Counted from the stretch's first letter, positions 11,135 to 23,225 are shown. The stretch: 64,000 nucleotides of DNA from Plenodomus lindquistii (GCA_025504975.1 JANUWI010000007.1:496001-560000); one strand, 5' to 3'. A program made the numbers and translations. Notes: generated by a model from the letters alone, not told the origin.

Positions 11135-13251
11135 ATTTTCTTTAATGTCAAGAGTTTTGGGAAGTTTCAACACGACGTCATGAATTGAGATGATACCACT
11201 TCGAAAAAGTTATTTGTCTTCAACGGCATAGCATTGAGTCTGGGACTCAACGGGGTTCTTTGTTCAAAGGCGTTGTTTTGCACCATCATCTACTCTGGCT
11301 CTTCAACCATGGTCACGACTAGAGATGATACCCCTATGTAGGAGTTTGAGAGATAGCTGGATAGACCATGTGCGTCTATACAGACAGCGTGGCATATAGA
11401 GTTGGGTCACTACCTCAACAGTGGACCCAGAAATCAACATTTATTGCGGGCCTCCATACCCGCTCCGATGCACCATGCACCACGCTGCGTGAGCTACGCT
11501 ATCTCTTCGCAACTTACGACGTCAGTTGTCGGGCATGGGTAGCACCAAACTGCATACTGATGCAGTGATCTCTATTAGCAGCTGTTCTGACAGTATTGAC
11601 GTATGCAGATAATCGCCAAAGATCTACATGCAACGCTCTCATTATCGTCATCCGTGTACACCAGCTGCAGCCCCCAGCGCATGTCCCAAACGCGACAGAC
11701 GACGACCGGTTCCTTGCATACCCGCTGCAAGTTAAACTTTTCACAACGATCCGAGCATCCTGCATGCACGCCTCCAAAACACACATCCCGCTGGCCATGC
11801 ATGCATGCAGTGCGTTACCATCATCAACGCTGGCACGCCACGCCACGCCAACACATCGATGCATTGTTAATATCCAACCTCAACAGTGACACTCCCTTGC
11901 TTGCGTGAAAAGCTGCAGCCAGGTGCACATCCTGCAAATGCTACATTAGACACCCTGAGGCTTTTTGGGATCAACGGCTAAATTGTGAACTGGCTGCCTT
12001 GCTGCGAAACGTCATGAAAGCCGATCACGGCAACGGTGAGTTGAGTGTACAACAGGTGGTATTCGCCTCTGCATGGCAACCCAAGATCGATCAGAGATTC
12101 TAGTAGTGCTACACTGGGAATATCATCGGCGAGCCGCATGTCGTTCCCGTCTTTCGACAGCTTTTGCTCTAGATGAATGAATGAGATGTGACGTATAGAT
12201 ACCACACACCTACCGGGAAGACAAGTAACAACAGTTGATGATATCCATCTAACATTGACATTTTCCACTCCTCAATCAACCACCTCCACCAAAAGCCCAT
12301 CAAACAACAAACAACAAACAACAACAATAACAATGACAATGACAACAAACGACCCCCCTCCCCCTCTTCCACCCCAACCTCCCAAAAGCCCACATACTCC
12401 ACCCCTGACTCACACTCAGTAACACAAGCCCCTCCACAGATCTATATTGGACCCACCATCGGATCTGCACCGTGTTCTCCGCTTCCTCTCTTTTGAAAAA
12501 AAAAAACAACAACAAAGAAAAGAAAAGAAAGGCTGGCGCTGGCGTATGCATATCCCCACAATGCACGACATGGCTACTTGCTACACAAGATAGTTTTGTG
12601 TATAGTCAGTAGTCCGTCCCGGTTCGGCCCAAGCTTTTCCCAACGTTTCACGTTGTCCCAGCCTCAAAGATGCGCATGTATGTCGTGAACCCGAGGACCT
12701 GGTGGGGCAAGGGCTCCCATGCTTTTTTTCTTTTTTCTTTTTTCGTTCAACAGGGTCACGGCATGGGTGGGTGCATCGAGGTTGTGTGGGCTAGGCTAGG
12801 CTGAGCACCACGCGACAAGTTGATGGAAGTGTCCTATGTAGTTGATGGCGGGGTCTGGGAAATGTGGCACAGCGCGGATTCGGGGAGAATGATATTACAA
12901 TTTATTACGGCCTGAGATGTTGCTAGTGTGCTATACAAAGCATATGTACGTTTCTCCGCCGTATGTCCAAGAGAGATATGAAACCCAAATAAACGGTGGA
13001 GCATGGAAACCTTGTAAACGAAACCTTTATGCCAACAACGCTTGCTATGGATATCGGAGTGTCAACTCTGGTGAGTGTCTTGTCGGTGCAGTAGACAAGG
13101 TGCAGAGGGTGGTATCAAAAAAACACGGAAAAGCAAATAGTTCCCGCTATCAGATCATGCTTTTCAGTCCTGACTAGGCTGCCCGTGTCGAATAATGTGA
13201 CATCTAGGGGGGGGGGAAGAAGTGGAGACGTTGGAGGCGGAAAATGGGGTA
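11135..13251. other. 2.1-kb intergenic region with low-complexity tracts
   Basis: No gene is supported between the 3' ends of the SAH hydrolase (plus) and Whi2-like (minus) genes. It holds an AAC-rich run near 12302-12350, purine-rich and pyrimidine-rich stretches near 12340-12530 and a T-rich run near 12724-12745. Part is probably 3' UTR of both flanking genes. Confidence 0.5.
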
Positions 13252-15001
13252 TTAACGAAGGCCAATGACACTCTGTTAGGCTGGTTAGTGTACTGTGGTA
13301 GTTATGACTGTGGGCCATGCATACCATCTCCAGTGTCCACACTCTTCTGATCCATACTTTCAACTTGCCCTCAACACCCCTGACGTTTTCAAGCTCGACA
13401 CCTTCCCACCAGCATCGACGGGCAGGTTTGCGCCAAAAGAGGAGTAGCTTCTGCGCCATTCCCACAGCGTTGCTGTTGGCAAGATCGTTGCCTTTGATGT
13501 CGGTCCTCAACCGGGCGAGCGCGATACTGCAAATGACAGCCTTGTTGGGCTCGCCAGCACGGTGACCCCATCGATCGTCATGGTTGAAGCCGCTGTCTTG
13601 GGTCAGTACAATGCGGATACCATATACAAGGTTTCTCTTACCCTGCGGTAAGCATCTCAATAAGATGTTGCTCAGTCGTGCCTGGCTCCTCGCTCTTTCT
13701 GAGACCCGAGAATATGCCGTTCTGCTCGAGCAGTGCCTCGCCCGCAGCTCGCTTGACCTCGATCATTTCCGGCTGAGTGATGTCGCGGTGGGGAGGAATA
13801 GCATAGAAGTCTAGATCCTCTCGTAGAACGATGATACCAGCACGGTCTTGCAGCATGTCCCTAGCAGAGCCATGCATGGGCTCAATAGGCACAGCCTCGG
13901 CAGTGTGCTCGGTTGACGCGGTGGGTGATGGGGGGGACGCAGGGATGGTCTGAGCCACGGTGCGGAAGAACTCCAGCATGTACTGAAGAGAATTTGGATC
14001 ATACTGTGAGAAATACAGATTGTCAGATAAATATATAGCGGGATGGGAGAGATGGTAGACAATCTTGGCCAGAGGACCTGCGGACGGGGCTGGAGAGGGA
14101 TTTTGGGGGTTACCGACGTCGACAGGGTACACATCTCCATCATGATAGGAGTTCATGTGGCCATCAGGGAGCAGGCCATTGGGGAAGAGGGAGAGGAGGA
14201 CAAACTCGGGAAGAGTCAGGAGCTCATCACGAGAAAGGGTAAACCGTGATCCTCTGTCAGTTGGTTAGCTCGCCTGCAATCGGCTGCAAAGAGTTGCGAC
14301 TGGTACCTCAGCTCCAGGGTGATGTTCTCGTCAGAGCCTCCGAGTGTGTTGATGGGCGGGCCGGCACTTGTTTGTGACACCTGGGTGATGATGCTCGCGG
14401 GACCTCCTGCAGAAGCCATGACGTATGCAAACGACTCGAGCGGACTGGAGCCTTCGCTGTAGGGTGGAGGGGGTTCGCCGTCGTCTACGTCTTTTCTGCT
14501 CGAGGCGTCCTTGGTGTCGCGTGGGAGAGCGGCTTTGGTCGCAGCAGCAGTGGCAGCAGCAGAGGCGGAGGAAGAAGACTCGGTAAAGGGCGGCGCGGAG
14601 GCAAAAGCGGGCGGCGACTCGTCTTCAGTAGTCCCGAAGGGCTTGTTGCGGGCGTCGTGGGGGTGTCCAGGCGCAAAGAAGAGCGACGAGAAGGGAGGGG
14701 GCTGCAGTGATTCGCCGGTGGTGGTGAGCACTGCGTTGATGCTGGCAGAGGCCGAGTACGGAGGGCGGGCAGAGTCGCTGTCGCTGGCGCTGTGGCTGGC
14801 GCTGGGAGTCGGAGGCAAATGAGTGACTACGGACAAGCCGTTTGTACTGGAAGCTTGCGGGCGCGACAAGGTGCCGGTCGTCGCGTCAAAGGCACGGCGG
14901 GTAGGTGACGAGCTCGAAGGGGCAGGTGCGCTAGCAGCCGCAAGCAATGGCAATGGCAATGGAACGCGTGCACGGGCAGATCACGGCGAGGCCAGGCGCA
15001 T
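13252..15001 (-). CDS. Whi2-like BTB/POZ-domain stress-response regulator
   Basis: Six exons are proposed: 15001-14985, 14930-14307, 14253-14118, 14003-13642, 13592-13325 and 13272-13252, giving 475 residues. The first 220 residues are Ser/Ala/Pro-rich and likely disordered. The BTB-like domain follows, with LSRDELLTLPEFVLLSLF and VYPVD joined to YDPNSLQYMLEFF. The C-terminus KPARRCWWEGVELE and IRRVWTLEMSVIGLR matches Whi2 relatives, which work with Psr-type phosphatases in stress and nutrient signalling. The 17-nt first exon is needed because no ATG lies in frame in exon 2, and it is the least certain part. The intron 14004-14117 uses a weak GTCGGT donor and has no stop in frame. The last coding exon has only seven codons. 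Confidence 0.8.
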
Positions 15002-15304
15002 CGAGCAGCTCAAAGGTCAAGAGTCCACTGGAGTCGTGTTGCTCGAGGGCGAGTGGTCGGGCGTGTGATAATGGGACGCGGTGCGGTGTGAAGTGAACGG
15101 AGCGTAATGAGGTCAGTCGAGTCGGGTTAGCGTGCCTCGCTCGCTCAATCATGAATGGGCAGCCGCGGTCGACGCCCCTCACAATAACAACATGGGCGGT
15201 GGATTGCATCTTCTCAGGCACTTCTTGGCTCCATGCTCAACATGGCCATGGCCCAGTCTTCAATTCCATGCCCGTGGACCGGGCCCAACTCTATGTATTC
15301 TGTT

Positions 15305-17662
15305 CTAATGCTTGGCGACAACTCCCGCCTCATTTGCCTGTGCTGTGATCCTGCGCTTGTAGTCCTTGACCGTACCGTCAAAATGTTCAATGGTTCCGTT
15401 GTCGCACACCCACAAACTTGTGCATACGTTCTGCAGCATGGTGACGTCGTGACTGACCATGAGCACACCACCCTGGAACTTCTGCAGCGCATCAGACAAC
15501 GCGTCCATGGCTTCAATGTCCAAATGATTCGAAGGCTCGTCCAGCACCAGGATGTGGGGATTCTGCAGTGCCAAGCAAGCAAAGGCCACTCGTGACTTTT
15601 GCCCTCCAGATAGAAGCTCCATCTTCTGCAGCCCCGTCATGCCTGTGATGCCAAATGCTCCCAGGTGACGGCGGTACTCCTCGTCCGCCTTGCCGTGGTA
15701 CTGCTTGGACATGAAGCCCACAGCACTGTCGTTCAGGTCAAGGGCATCAACGTGGTGTTGTGCAAAGAAGCCAACTCGTAGACGGGGGTTCTGTGAAATC
15801 ATACCCGTGGTAGGCTGCAGCGCGCCAATGAGTAGCTTCAGAGCCGTCGTCTTACCAGCACCATTAGGTCCCACGATACCGATACGAGAGTCTAATTGCA
15901 CATCGAGGTCAACATTCCTGAGCAGGATGTTGTCTTTGTTGTAGCCAAACGTGACACCCGTCATCTGGATAATCGGTGGTGATAACTTCTCCACTTCAGG
16001 GAACTTGAAGTGGACCGTGTACTCGGCCTCAGGAGGTGTGAGTGTGGGCATACGCTCCAGTTTCTTGATTCTTGATTGAGCCTCAGATGACTTGGCCGCG
16101 TTGTATCGGAACTTGTCGATGAAAGCTTGCAAATGGGCCCTTTCTGCCATCTGCTTTTCGTACTCGCGTGCCAACGTCTTACGGCGTTCCTCCTTGGTGG
16201 CGTAGAAAGAGTCAAAATTCGAACTCTTGTAGTAGTCGAGACGCTCTGAGTGCTGATGGATAATGTCTGTTGCAACCTCGTTGAGGAAAGCTCTGTCGTG
16301 CGACACTACCAGGACTGTACTTGGGTAACTCTGGAGGTAGTTTGCCAAGAAGGTAATCGACGGGACGTCCAACATGTTTGACGGTTCGTCAAGCAATAAC
16401 AAGTCAGGCTCGCAGAAGAGAGCTCGTGCGAGCGCCAATCGCATCCTCCAACCTCCAGAGAACGTCTTTGTTGCAAATTGCTGGCGCTCTTGCGAAAATC
16501 CAAGACCAGCCAGAATGCTAGCCGCTCTGGATTCTGCTTTGTCGGCCTCCATCTCAGAAAGCTTGGCGTGAACATCGCTCAACGTGATATCGAGACCTTC
16601 ACGCTGCGTATCCAATTTAGCAGCATCAGCAGACGTATCAGCCAGATTAGCACGAGCCGCTTCAATATCGGCCAACTCCTTTGTGATTTTCTACTGCAAT
16701 TAGTGGGGGCTAGATGATCGCCAGGGTGGTGGACATACGTCTTGCTCCTTGAGAAGATGTTTGCGCCAGACATCGGCGTCCATGACAGCCTGTAAAGCTG
16801 GTGTGTCATCGCCGGTAATCTGTCATGACCGTCAGTAAGCTTATAAAAGAAGGATACATGATGAACAGACCTCTTGTTCGACGTGCAGAATCGAGATGTG
16901 CGTGGGAATGTTCACTTCACGGCGACTAAGGGCGCGCAGCAATGTGGATTTACCAATTCCGTTTTGGCCAACCAGACCATATCTACGACCATAGGCAAGC
17001 GTGAGGGAACTGTCAGTAAGAATGCGCAGACCTGGCATAGAAACGTCGAAGCTGTCAATCTTGATGTCCTTGCTTTTGGTGGAGGATTCGCCCAACTGCA
17101 AGGGATTGACAGCCATGTAGAACTCTTCATAGCTTTGCGTCTCATCGGGCTGGTTGAGCAGGCGAGAGGCCTCATACTCGACGTTTTTGAACTCTTTGCG
17201 GTCCTGTTTGGCACGCAGCTTGCGTTCTGCCTTTTCCAACTTCTTTCGGTCAACTCTCGACTCGACCTTACGTGTGTTTGCAGACTCGAGATCTACAGCC
17301 CCGCCCGCCAGGCCGAGGGTCGAGGAAATGTTTCGCGATGAGCCTACGTGAATTGCCTGGTCGAGCCTCTTGGCAGAGGGGGCAATCTGGCGACGCTCGC
17401 CATCTGCGCCATTGGCAACATTGAGTTTGTCGATGAATTTGTTCACAAGGCCCTGGATGGCCTCTTCGTTCTTCTTGGAGAGATCGCCAGAGGCGGATAG
17501 TAGCAAGGCGCTCACAGTGACGCCGGCTTCCTCGAGTGGAGAGGGGGCATTGGGATCTGAGTCGGAAGAGAAAAGATTGGCAGCATGGGTCAGATAGCCC
17601 ACCGAATACTCTGACAGCACGGGATCGATATTGGGGATCTGGGATCTGATCTCAGCCTCCAT
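15305..17662 (-). CDS. ABC-F ATPase, GCN20 / ABCF3 type
   Basis: Exons 17662-16871, 16819-16739 and 16690-15305 encode 752 residues. This ABC-F protein has two ATP-binding cassettes and no membrane segments. The N-terminal domain carries Lys/Arg-rich RKKLEKAERKLRAKQDRKE. The first cassette has Walker A GQNGIGKST, signature FSGGWRMRLALARAL and Walker B LLLLDEPSNMLD. The second has GPNGAGKTT, LSGGQKSRVAFA and ILVLDEPSNHLD. In yeast Gcn20 binds Gcn1 on ribosomes to activate Gcn2 during amino-acid starvation. The ATG at 17662 follows a good context. Intron 2 (16691-16738) ends CAGTAG: only use of the second AG keeps the frame open, since the first would add an in-frame TAG. Confidence 0.95.
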
Positions 17663-19919
17663 GGTTGCGGCTGGGTAGGATGCGCGGATGGTGGCTCGTC
17701 CCACGTTGTCAATATCGCTTCAGGCGCAAATGGAGCTGTGGCGTTGGCGAGGTCGGCGAGCGGGCAGACGGCCGTCCTGTTGCTGCTGAGTGCTGAGTGC
17801 TGACCAGGCGACGTCCGGTGAGATAGTGGGGCAATGGTCGTTTGAGTTTCCGCTGGCGATTGGCATGGCACGGCAGCCGTGTCCAGAGCAGCGAGCAATT
17901 TGATCCTGTACGCGGCCGCTTGTGGAGTGGCGTGTCGTTTCTGGAAGAACGCTCGCGGGCCAATGAGGGCGTGGCAGCCGCCCGGAGGCGCGCACGAGAG
18001 AGGCTGATCTGCACAATGCGTCCCAACGGCACCAACGGCGCCTCTTGCTGGCGATGTGCTCCAGGATGCCTGGTTGCCCGCATCTGCTTGCCGTCCATCT
18101 GTGCGCCTGTCGGAGAGGCTCCATCACACAGTCACGTCGGCTCTGCATCCAGCTACTCGCCCGGCGAAGCCTTACTTGTATATAGCATACCGTAGCAGGC
18201 GTATGCCCAAAAGCATGTCTGCAGTCTGCCTTGACTAGAGTACGACCCAGTGGTGACATGCTCAGAGCCGGCACAGCACATTGCTATCACGCCGGATGCT
18301 GGAGTACATACATACACCTGCCACGGCACAGAAACTGTCCCAGTGTCCCACACCCATGCTCCCGCGTTGACAGCTTCTCCGCTCTGGGGCTGACGTGCTC
18401 TTCGTTTCGGCTGGCACTGTTCCCAGGATTCTGACGGGGAGCGGCCTGCCCCATACTGCAATTGGTGCACAGAGAAGCCGAAGCATTGCCATGCACGAGG
18501 GCCATGGCCTTTTTGTGCCTGGCCATTAGCATCATTGTCATCATCATCATCATCATTATCGTCGCTGTTGGTGGCCGTGACGTGCTGTTGATCCTACCGG
18601 GCAGCTGGCTCGTGTATGTACATAGAGTACACCTACTGCTCTAGCTAGCTCCCAAGGCACGCCTTCGTCTAGAGGCCGACGGGCTACCATGGACCATGGG
18701 CCACGGTCCAAGGTACATGAAACCGGTTGCTACTGCGGAGTTGTGTGCTGCACGCCCGATCAGCAAACAATCTCCACTCGCGTGCAGGGGACTGGCGAGC
18801 AGTTCAGCAGAGGACTCGCCAATCATCGCTCGTAGTCCATGGCGCCCGGGATGCTATGTATCTGGTACGCTATTTTGGGTAGTGCTAGCGGCGAGGGGTT
18901 CCTCTGCTGCCATGGCCAGCCTCTGCGCTGCGTCCCTGATTGTTGTTGCTGGTTGCTCGGCGCTACCACCAACACAGTCTCGCTCAACGTGGTGATACTG
19001 GGCACCGCAGCGGGCCCACGGCGGACAGTGGAGCTGCTTTTCGCTCACGGCACACAGAGCATCGCCCTGGAGCACCTCGACCTGTGCGGTTCTGCATGGA
19101 GCGCGCCTTGCCGTTGCCCGCGTCCGGGGCGGCGAGCCATGACGGCTGCTGCAGCGTGAGGCATGCGGTCTGTGTCCACTGTCGACTCCGTGTTATGTTT
19201 CGACATGCCGCTATCAGCCCTCATCGGCGCCATCTCGCTAATCCCAAGCGGGCTGGGTAGCCCTGTATGTAGAGTAGATCCCAGAAGCAATTGCAGTGGA
19301 TTTCTTCAGTCCGTCGTCCGCTTCCTCAGCGAAGCTCCACCTCTCTGCTTCAGCCCACTGCGGGTGCCCTCTGCCGTCTCCCCCTGCCTTGCTCCACGAT
19401 GCGAGTCTCCCTCCGCACCGTCTAATCGAGCCCTCCCTTTTCGCCCTTGGTCCGTCGTGCAGGCTGCAATTCGTGGTTCCCTAGCACCCTAACATGCCAT
19501 AATGCTCATCGCGTCGTCACGAGTGCCTCGACGAGAGAGCTTTCCCCGCCGGCGGCTTGGTTTCTAACGATAATGAAAACGGTTCCCACGGTAATTACGC
19601 TGCGTTTCCTCTCCCTCTCTCCGTCTTTGATCTGTCTCGATATTCTGCCCTTGCGTCGCCGTGATATGTTACAAGGCCTCCGTACCTTTGCATCCGAGAG
19701 CGGGACTACCTGTCTTACCTCGACTTGCCTCACCTCCAAGCCGACCTAGGTCGCACTGGGCGCTATGACTGACGCATTCTCGTGATACAGCTTTGTGCAA
19801 CTGCCACTGTCGTTGGTGCATCCGCGGTCGGTCTGTCTTTTGGACGGGAGGCCCCCTTGGACTCGGCGCACTCGAACAGAAGGAAAATCACTCCAGCACG
19901 AGAGCTGGCATCCGGTCCA
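17663..19919. other. 2.3-kb intergenic region
   Basis: It lies between the starts of two divergent genes, so it holds two promoters. The last 500 bases before the large gene are pyrimidine-rich and probably transcribed leader. A frame open from 19782 joins the downstream gene but has no ATG before 19920; a spliced upstream exon ending at the ACAG near 19790 is possible. A (TCA)6 microsatellite sits at 18538-18555. Small ORFs look random. Confidence 0.5.
18538..18555. repeat. (TCA)6 microsatellite
   Basis: Six TCA units in non-coding sequence upstream of the large disordered protein gene. Confidence 0.85.
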
Positions 19920-22900
19920 ATGCCTACCGCCGTGCAGACACAGACACAAACACAGACGGCAGCGACCACGGCAACCACCTCGACCTCATCCCACTATGCC
20001 CCTATACCAATTGTGCCTGCCACGCGCATGCCCGTGTCATCCCAAGCGAGCCAGGATGGGCGCTCCCAACGGCGGATTGTAAGGAGGAAGACGAGCGACG
20101 ACGCAGCCCTACAACTGCCCCCTCGCCCCAACAGCATGGTGTACAGCTATGCTCCAAGTGACCAAGGAACGACCGAATCAGAACCAGCGGCACACCCCCC
20201 GGCACGCAGGCCTTCGTGGATGAGACGCCTCTCGGCCATGTCCACCTCGCAGCGTCTGAATAGGCATCCAAGTCCGGCGCCGCTGTCCCCCTCCCTTTCG
20301 TACTCTAACGGCTCCATGGCCTTTTCCAACGACGGCTCTACTGCGCCCATGGTAGGCGAGCGATGTGCGCCAGCGCTGCCCCCAAACAAGCTCGTCAAAC
20401 GCTCCTCTTCGGTACGCATGCCGCGCGATGCGCCGAGCCAGGGTTCTGTGTCACTTCGTCCCTCGTTCCGTCGCCCTGCCACAAGTCACCAGCGCTCGGC
20501 CACACTGCAACACCACACGGCGCTGCTGGAGATGGCGGGCGAGGATCCCTCGATTGACGCCCAGCTGCACTCTGCCGCGGGGAGCACTGACAGCGAGGTT
20601 GAGTACACGCAGTACTTCACGGCAAAGGTGGCCAAGAGCCGGACGCTGGCAAGAAGACGGGGCGCCACGGGCGACGCCAAAGTGTTCAGGAGGGTGTTTC
20701 CTGACGACAAGCACCCGCCCACGCTAGTGCTTGCGCGATCCGTGTCGGCAAGCGCAGAGGACATGGACGAGTCGACGAGCAACGACAGTGGAAGTGACAG
20801 CGTCTTCTTCGTGAGCCGGCCAGGCACCCCGCTCAGCATCACCGCCGTGTTTGCCTCGAAACAGGAGCGCTTCCAGACGCGCGCGCAGCCCTCGCCCACA
20901 GAGGCAGCCGGCGATGCAGTGCGCCCCCGCCGGTCCTTCTCCATCACCGACCTGCTCCCGTCTGGCGCCCGGCGGCAGCGCGCACCCAAGGCCCAAGGCC
21001 CGCCGCTGTCATCGTCATCATCCACAGCATCACGCCTCGCCCGCGGCTTGAGCCAGCGGGCCAGCTCTGCGCCCCTTCTCCCCACGATGCGACGGCGGCC
21101 CAACAGCGCCTCATGTGGAGACGCTCGACGGGACATGACCGACCCGGGCCTGCCCACGCGCAACATTGCCACGACTGCCGGCATGGCCGCACCAGGAGCC
21201 GCGCGCAACGACGGCCGTGGAGGCTCTTCGCCTTCGTCGTCGTCGCCGTTGCCCGTAGCGCCGGTTCGTCGCGCGTCTGGTTTTGCTCAGGACCCCTTGG
21301 CTCAGCTCCCGTTGATTGTCCCAGCCGCAGCACCCGCCAATCAGCAGCCGCCCTCGCCCTCGCTAGCGCAACCGGGGGTTCGACCGTCGCGTTACTCTGC
21401 GGCCCCCTCTGAGCAGGCCTCGACATTGGTCGGCTCATCTGACAACGAGATTCGCGGCGTGAGCTCGGGCGACGAGGACGACGCTGATATTCACAGCGAG
21501 ACCCTGTTCGATTCGTTGCGGACGGGCGCAACCAGGAGCACCTCGGGCGGCGCCCGTGGGCCTCGCATTGAAACCATATTTGACGAGTCACCCCCGTCCA
21601 AGGTCAGGGTCACTGCCCTACGTGACCTCCTCCCGCCAGGCTCCTTTGCCGAGCACACGTCCAATGGTGCAGCCGGCGAGCAGAGCATCGTGGAAGAAGA
21701 AGAGACCATCTCCACACCAGTGCGCACCGTGCGCGCAGAGCGTTCCCTGCACGAATCCCCCAGTTGCTCCCGGGGGCTTAGTGCCCCTCTATTCCCCAAT
21801 TCCATCTCATCATCGCCCCCAAGCATGCCCAAGCCGCTGTCGCTGGGCACGCTCGAGTGGGATCCGAGGGCGGGAGATAACGACGACAGCAGTAGGTGGT
21901 CACTAGACGATGACCATGTCGAGGACTCTTGGGTTGATCTGCCGCCAGTCAGCCACACAGCCACGCCTATCTCGTTATCACGCCAGAACCCGCGCCTGCT
22001 CCCAGCGGGCCCGAGCTCAAAGCCCACAACGCCACAGCATCCCACAGCAGATCACCCCGATAGGGACGCTCGCAGCAGTATCTTCGATTGGTCCGAACAG
22101 CAAATCGCGGACAAGAACTCGGGCAGCCACTCACCGCCGCGGCCCCGGACCGTCCATGGAAAGAAAGATGCAGACCACAGGGGCAGCCGATCGGTTGGGC
22201 GGCGCGTGCCAAGCGGGTTGCACGCACGCAGCCAGAGTGTGCCAGTCGTCCCAGATGCGGCAGGCAAGCGTAACACCGTGGTCACCAACAAGTTCGGCAC
22301 ATGGGGTGTTGGAAGCAAGGGCGTCACTGAGGATTGGAACGACGACTTTGATTTTTCTGAACTAGCAGAGGAGCCTATAATAGAAGGTGCAGATGCCACC
22401 CCAAAGGTCGACAGTGCTACTGTCATGGTCGTGCCAAAGAGCATCCAAGAGCAGCAAAACAATGTCCTCGCAAATATTGGTCTGCTGCGAGAGTGGGGTC
22501 TTCTTATCGAAGAGCTTAAAGAACATCGGGTCCGTGCTGTCGCGCTCGATATTGTAGACGGCCCCAATTCAGGCATGTGGGAGGAGGTCGACGCCATGAT
22601 CGATCTCGCAGATCAGGAAGCCGAACACGAAAACGTGGCTCGCATGTCACCTCCGTCAACGCCAGATTTTGACGAAGATGCGTTTGACGAAGTGCCGAAA
22701 GCTAGCCCCAGCAATGGCCGCGGCTGGCGCAACTCCGGATCCCCAAACGACGATATCAACAAGACTCCAACAACCCAGTCTGCACACCCACGACGTTCTA
22801 TTCTTCCCTCGCAGTATGGTGTTTTTAGCCCGCAGTCGTCCCCGGTACCTACCAAGTCCATATTCGAAACGCCTCCAAGGAGCGAACAAAAACCGATTGT

Positions 22901-23225
22901 CACGCGACCAAGGAAGGATTCGGAGGCCAAAGCACGTTCGGTGATTGAAGCATTACAGAACAAGAGGAAAAGCATCATAGATTCGGTCCCCAATGCGCCG
23001 CCAACCCCTACCTCGAAAAAGGTTCCTTTCGACACGGCAACCCTACGCCGTATCGTTCCATATGTCAACACGTTGACACGCAAGGTCAAAGACACCATAA
23101 GAGAAGCAGAAGGGCTCTACTCGAGCCCGCATGCGAGTCCTATGAATGAGAAGCCACCATTCAGCAAGATGTTCCAACAGGATGCGGACCTTGCGGCTCA
23201 GATGAAACTCATGACGGTGATGTAG
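19920..23225 (+). CDS. Large Ser/Pro-rich disordered protein with one conserved C-terminal region; function unknown
   Basis: A single open frame of 1,101 residues from the first ATG. The first 780 residues are low in hydrophobics and rich in Ser, Pro, Arg and Ala. They contain basic patches such as RRPSWMRRLSAMS and ARPSF-like segments and many potential phosphorylation sites. Around residue 805 lies the acidic-aromatic motif EDWNDDFDFSE. About 40 residues later comes a predicted helical block (QEQQNNVLANIGLLREWGLL, then a Leu/Glu-rich helix to about residue 900). The C-terminus has further Ser/Thr-Pro motifs and a basic helix. The motif plus helix recalls proteins of the septation initiation network, but I cannot name a family with confidence. 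The start is uncertain because the frame is open upstream to 19782. Confidence 0.75.
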   Translation: MPTAVQTQTQTQTAATTATTSTSSHYAPIPIVPATRMPVSSQASQDGRSQRRIVRRKTSDDAALQLPPRPNSMVYSYAPSDQGTTESEPAAHPPARRPSWMRRLSAMSTSQRLNRHPSPAPLSPSLSYSNGSMAFSNDGSTAPMVGERCAPALPPNKLVKRSSSVRMPRDAPSQGSVSLRPSFRRPATSHQRSATLQHHTALLEMAGEDPSIDAQLHSAAGSTDSEVEYTQYFTAKVAKSRTLARRRGATGDAKVFRRVFPDDKHPPTLVLARSVSASAEDMDESTSNDSGSDSVFFVSRPGTPLSITAVFASKQERFQTRAQPSPTEAAGDAVRPRRSFSITDLLPSGARRQRAPKAQGPPLSSSSSTASRLARGLSQRASSAPLLPTMRRRPNSASCGDARRDMTDPGLPTRNIATTAGMAAPGAARNDGRGGSSPSSSSPLPVAPVRRASGFAQDPLAQLPLIVPAAAPANQQPPSPSLAQPGVRPSRYSAAPSEQASTLVGSSDNEIRGVSSGDEDDADIHSETLFDSLRTGATRSTSGGARGPRIETIFDESPPSKVRVTALRDLLPPGSFAEHTSNGAAGEQSIVEEEETISTPVRTVRAERSLHESPSCSRGLSAPLFPNSISSSPPSMPKPLSLGTLEWDPRAGDNDDSSRWSLDDDHVEDSWVDLPPVSHTATPISLSRQNPRLLPAGPSSKPTTPQHPTADHPDRDARSSIFDWSEQQIADKNSGSHSPPRPRTVHGKKDADHRGSRSVGRRVPSGLHARSQSVPVVPDAAGKRNTVVTNKFGTWGVGSKGVTEDWNDDFDFSELAEEPIIEGADATPKVDSATVMVVPKSIQEQQNNVLANIGLLREWGLLIEELKEHRVRAVALDIVDGPNSGMWEEVDAMIDLADQEAEHENVARMSPPSTPDFDEDAFDEVPKASPSNGRGWRNSGSPNDDINKTPTTQSAHPRRSILPSQYGVFSPQSSPVPTKSIFETPPRSEQKPIVTRPRKDSEAKARSVIEALQNKRKSIIDSVPNAPPTPTSKKVPFDTATLRRIVPYVNTLTRKVKDTIREAEGLYSSPHASPMNEKPPFSKMFQQDADLAAQMKLMTVM

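Noticed and set aside
9830..11173. 447-residue antisense frame over S-adenosylhomocysteine hydrolase
   Set aside because: Mirror of the strong C-ending codon bias of the real gene; Leu/Val/Asp-rich with no domain.
12917..13177. 86-residue plus-strand ORF
   Set aside because: Lies in the 3' flank of the Whi2-like gene; no ORF bias, signal or motif.
20486..21591. Long antisense frames over the disordered protein gene
   Set aside because: High GC content removes stops; composition is random Arg/Ala/Gly and no family motif is present.
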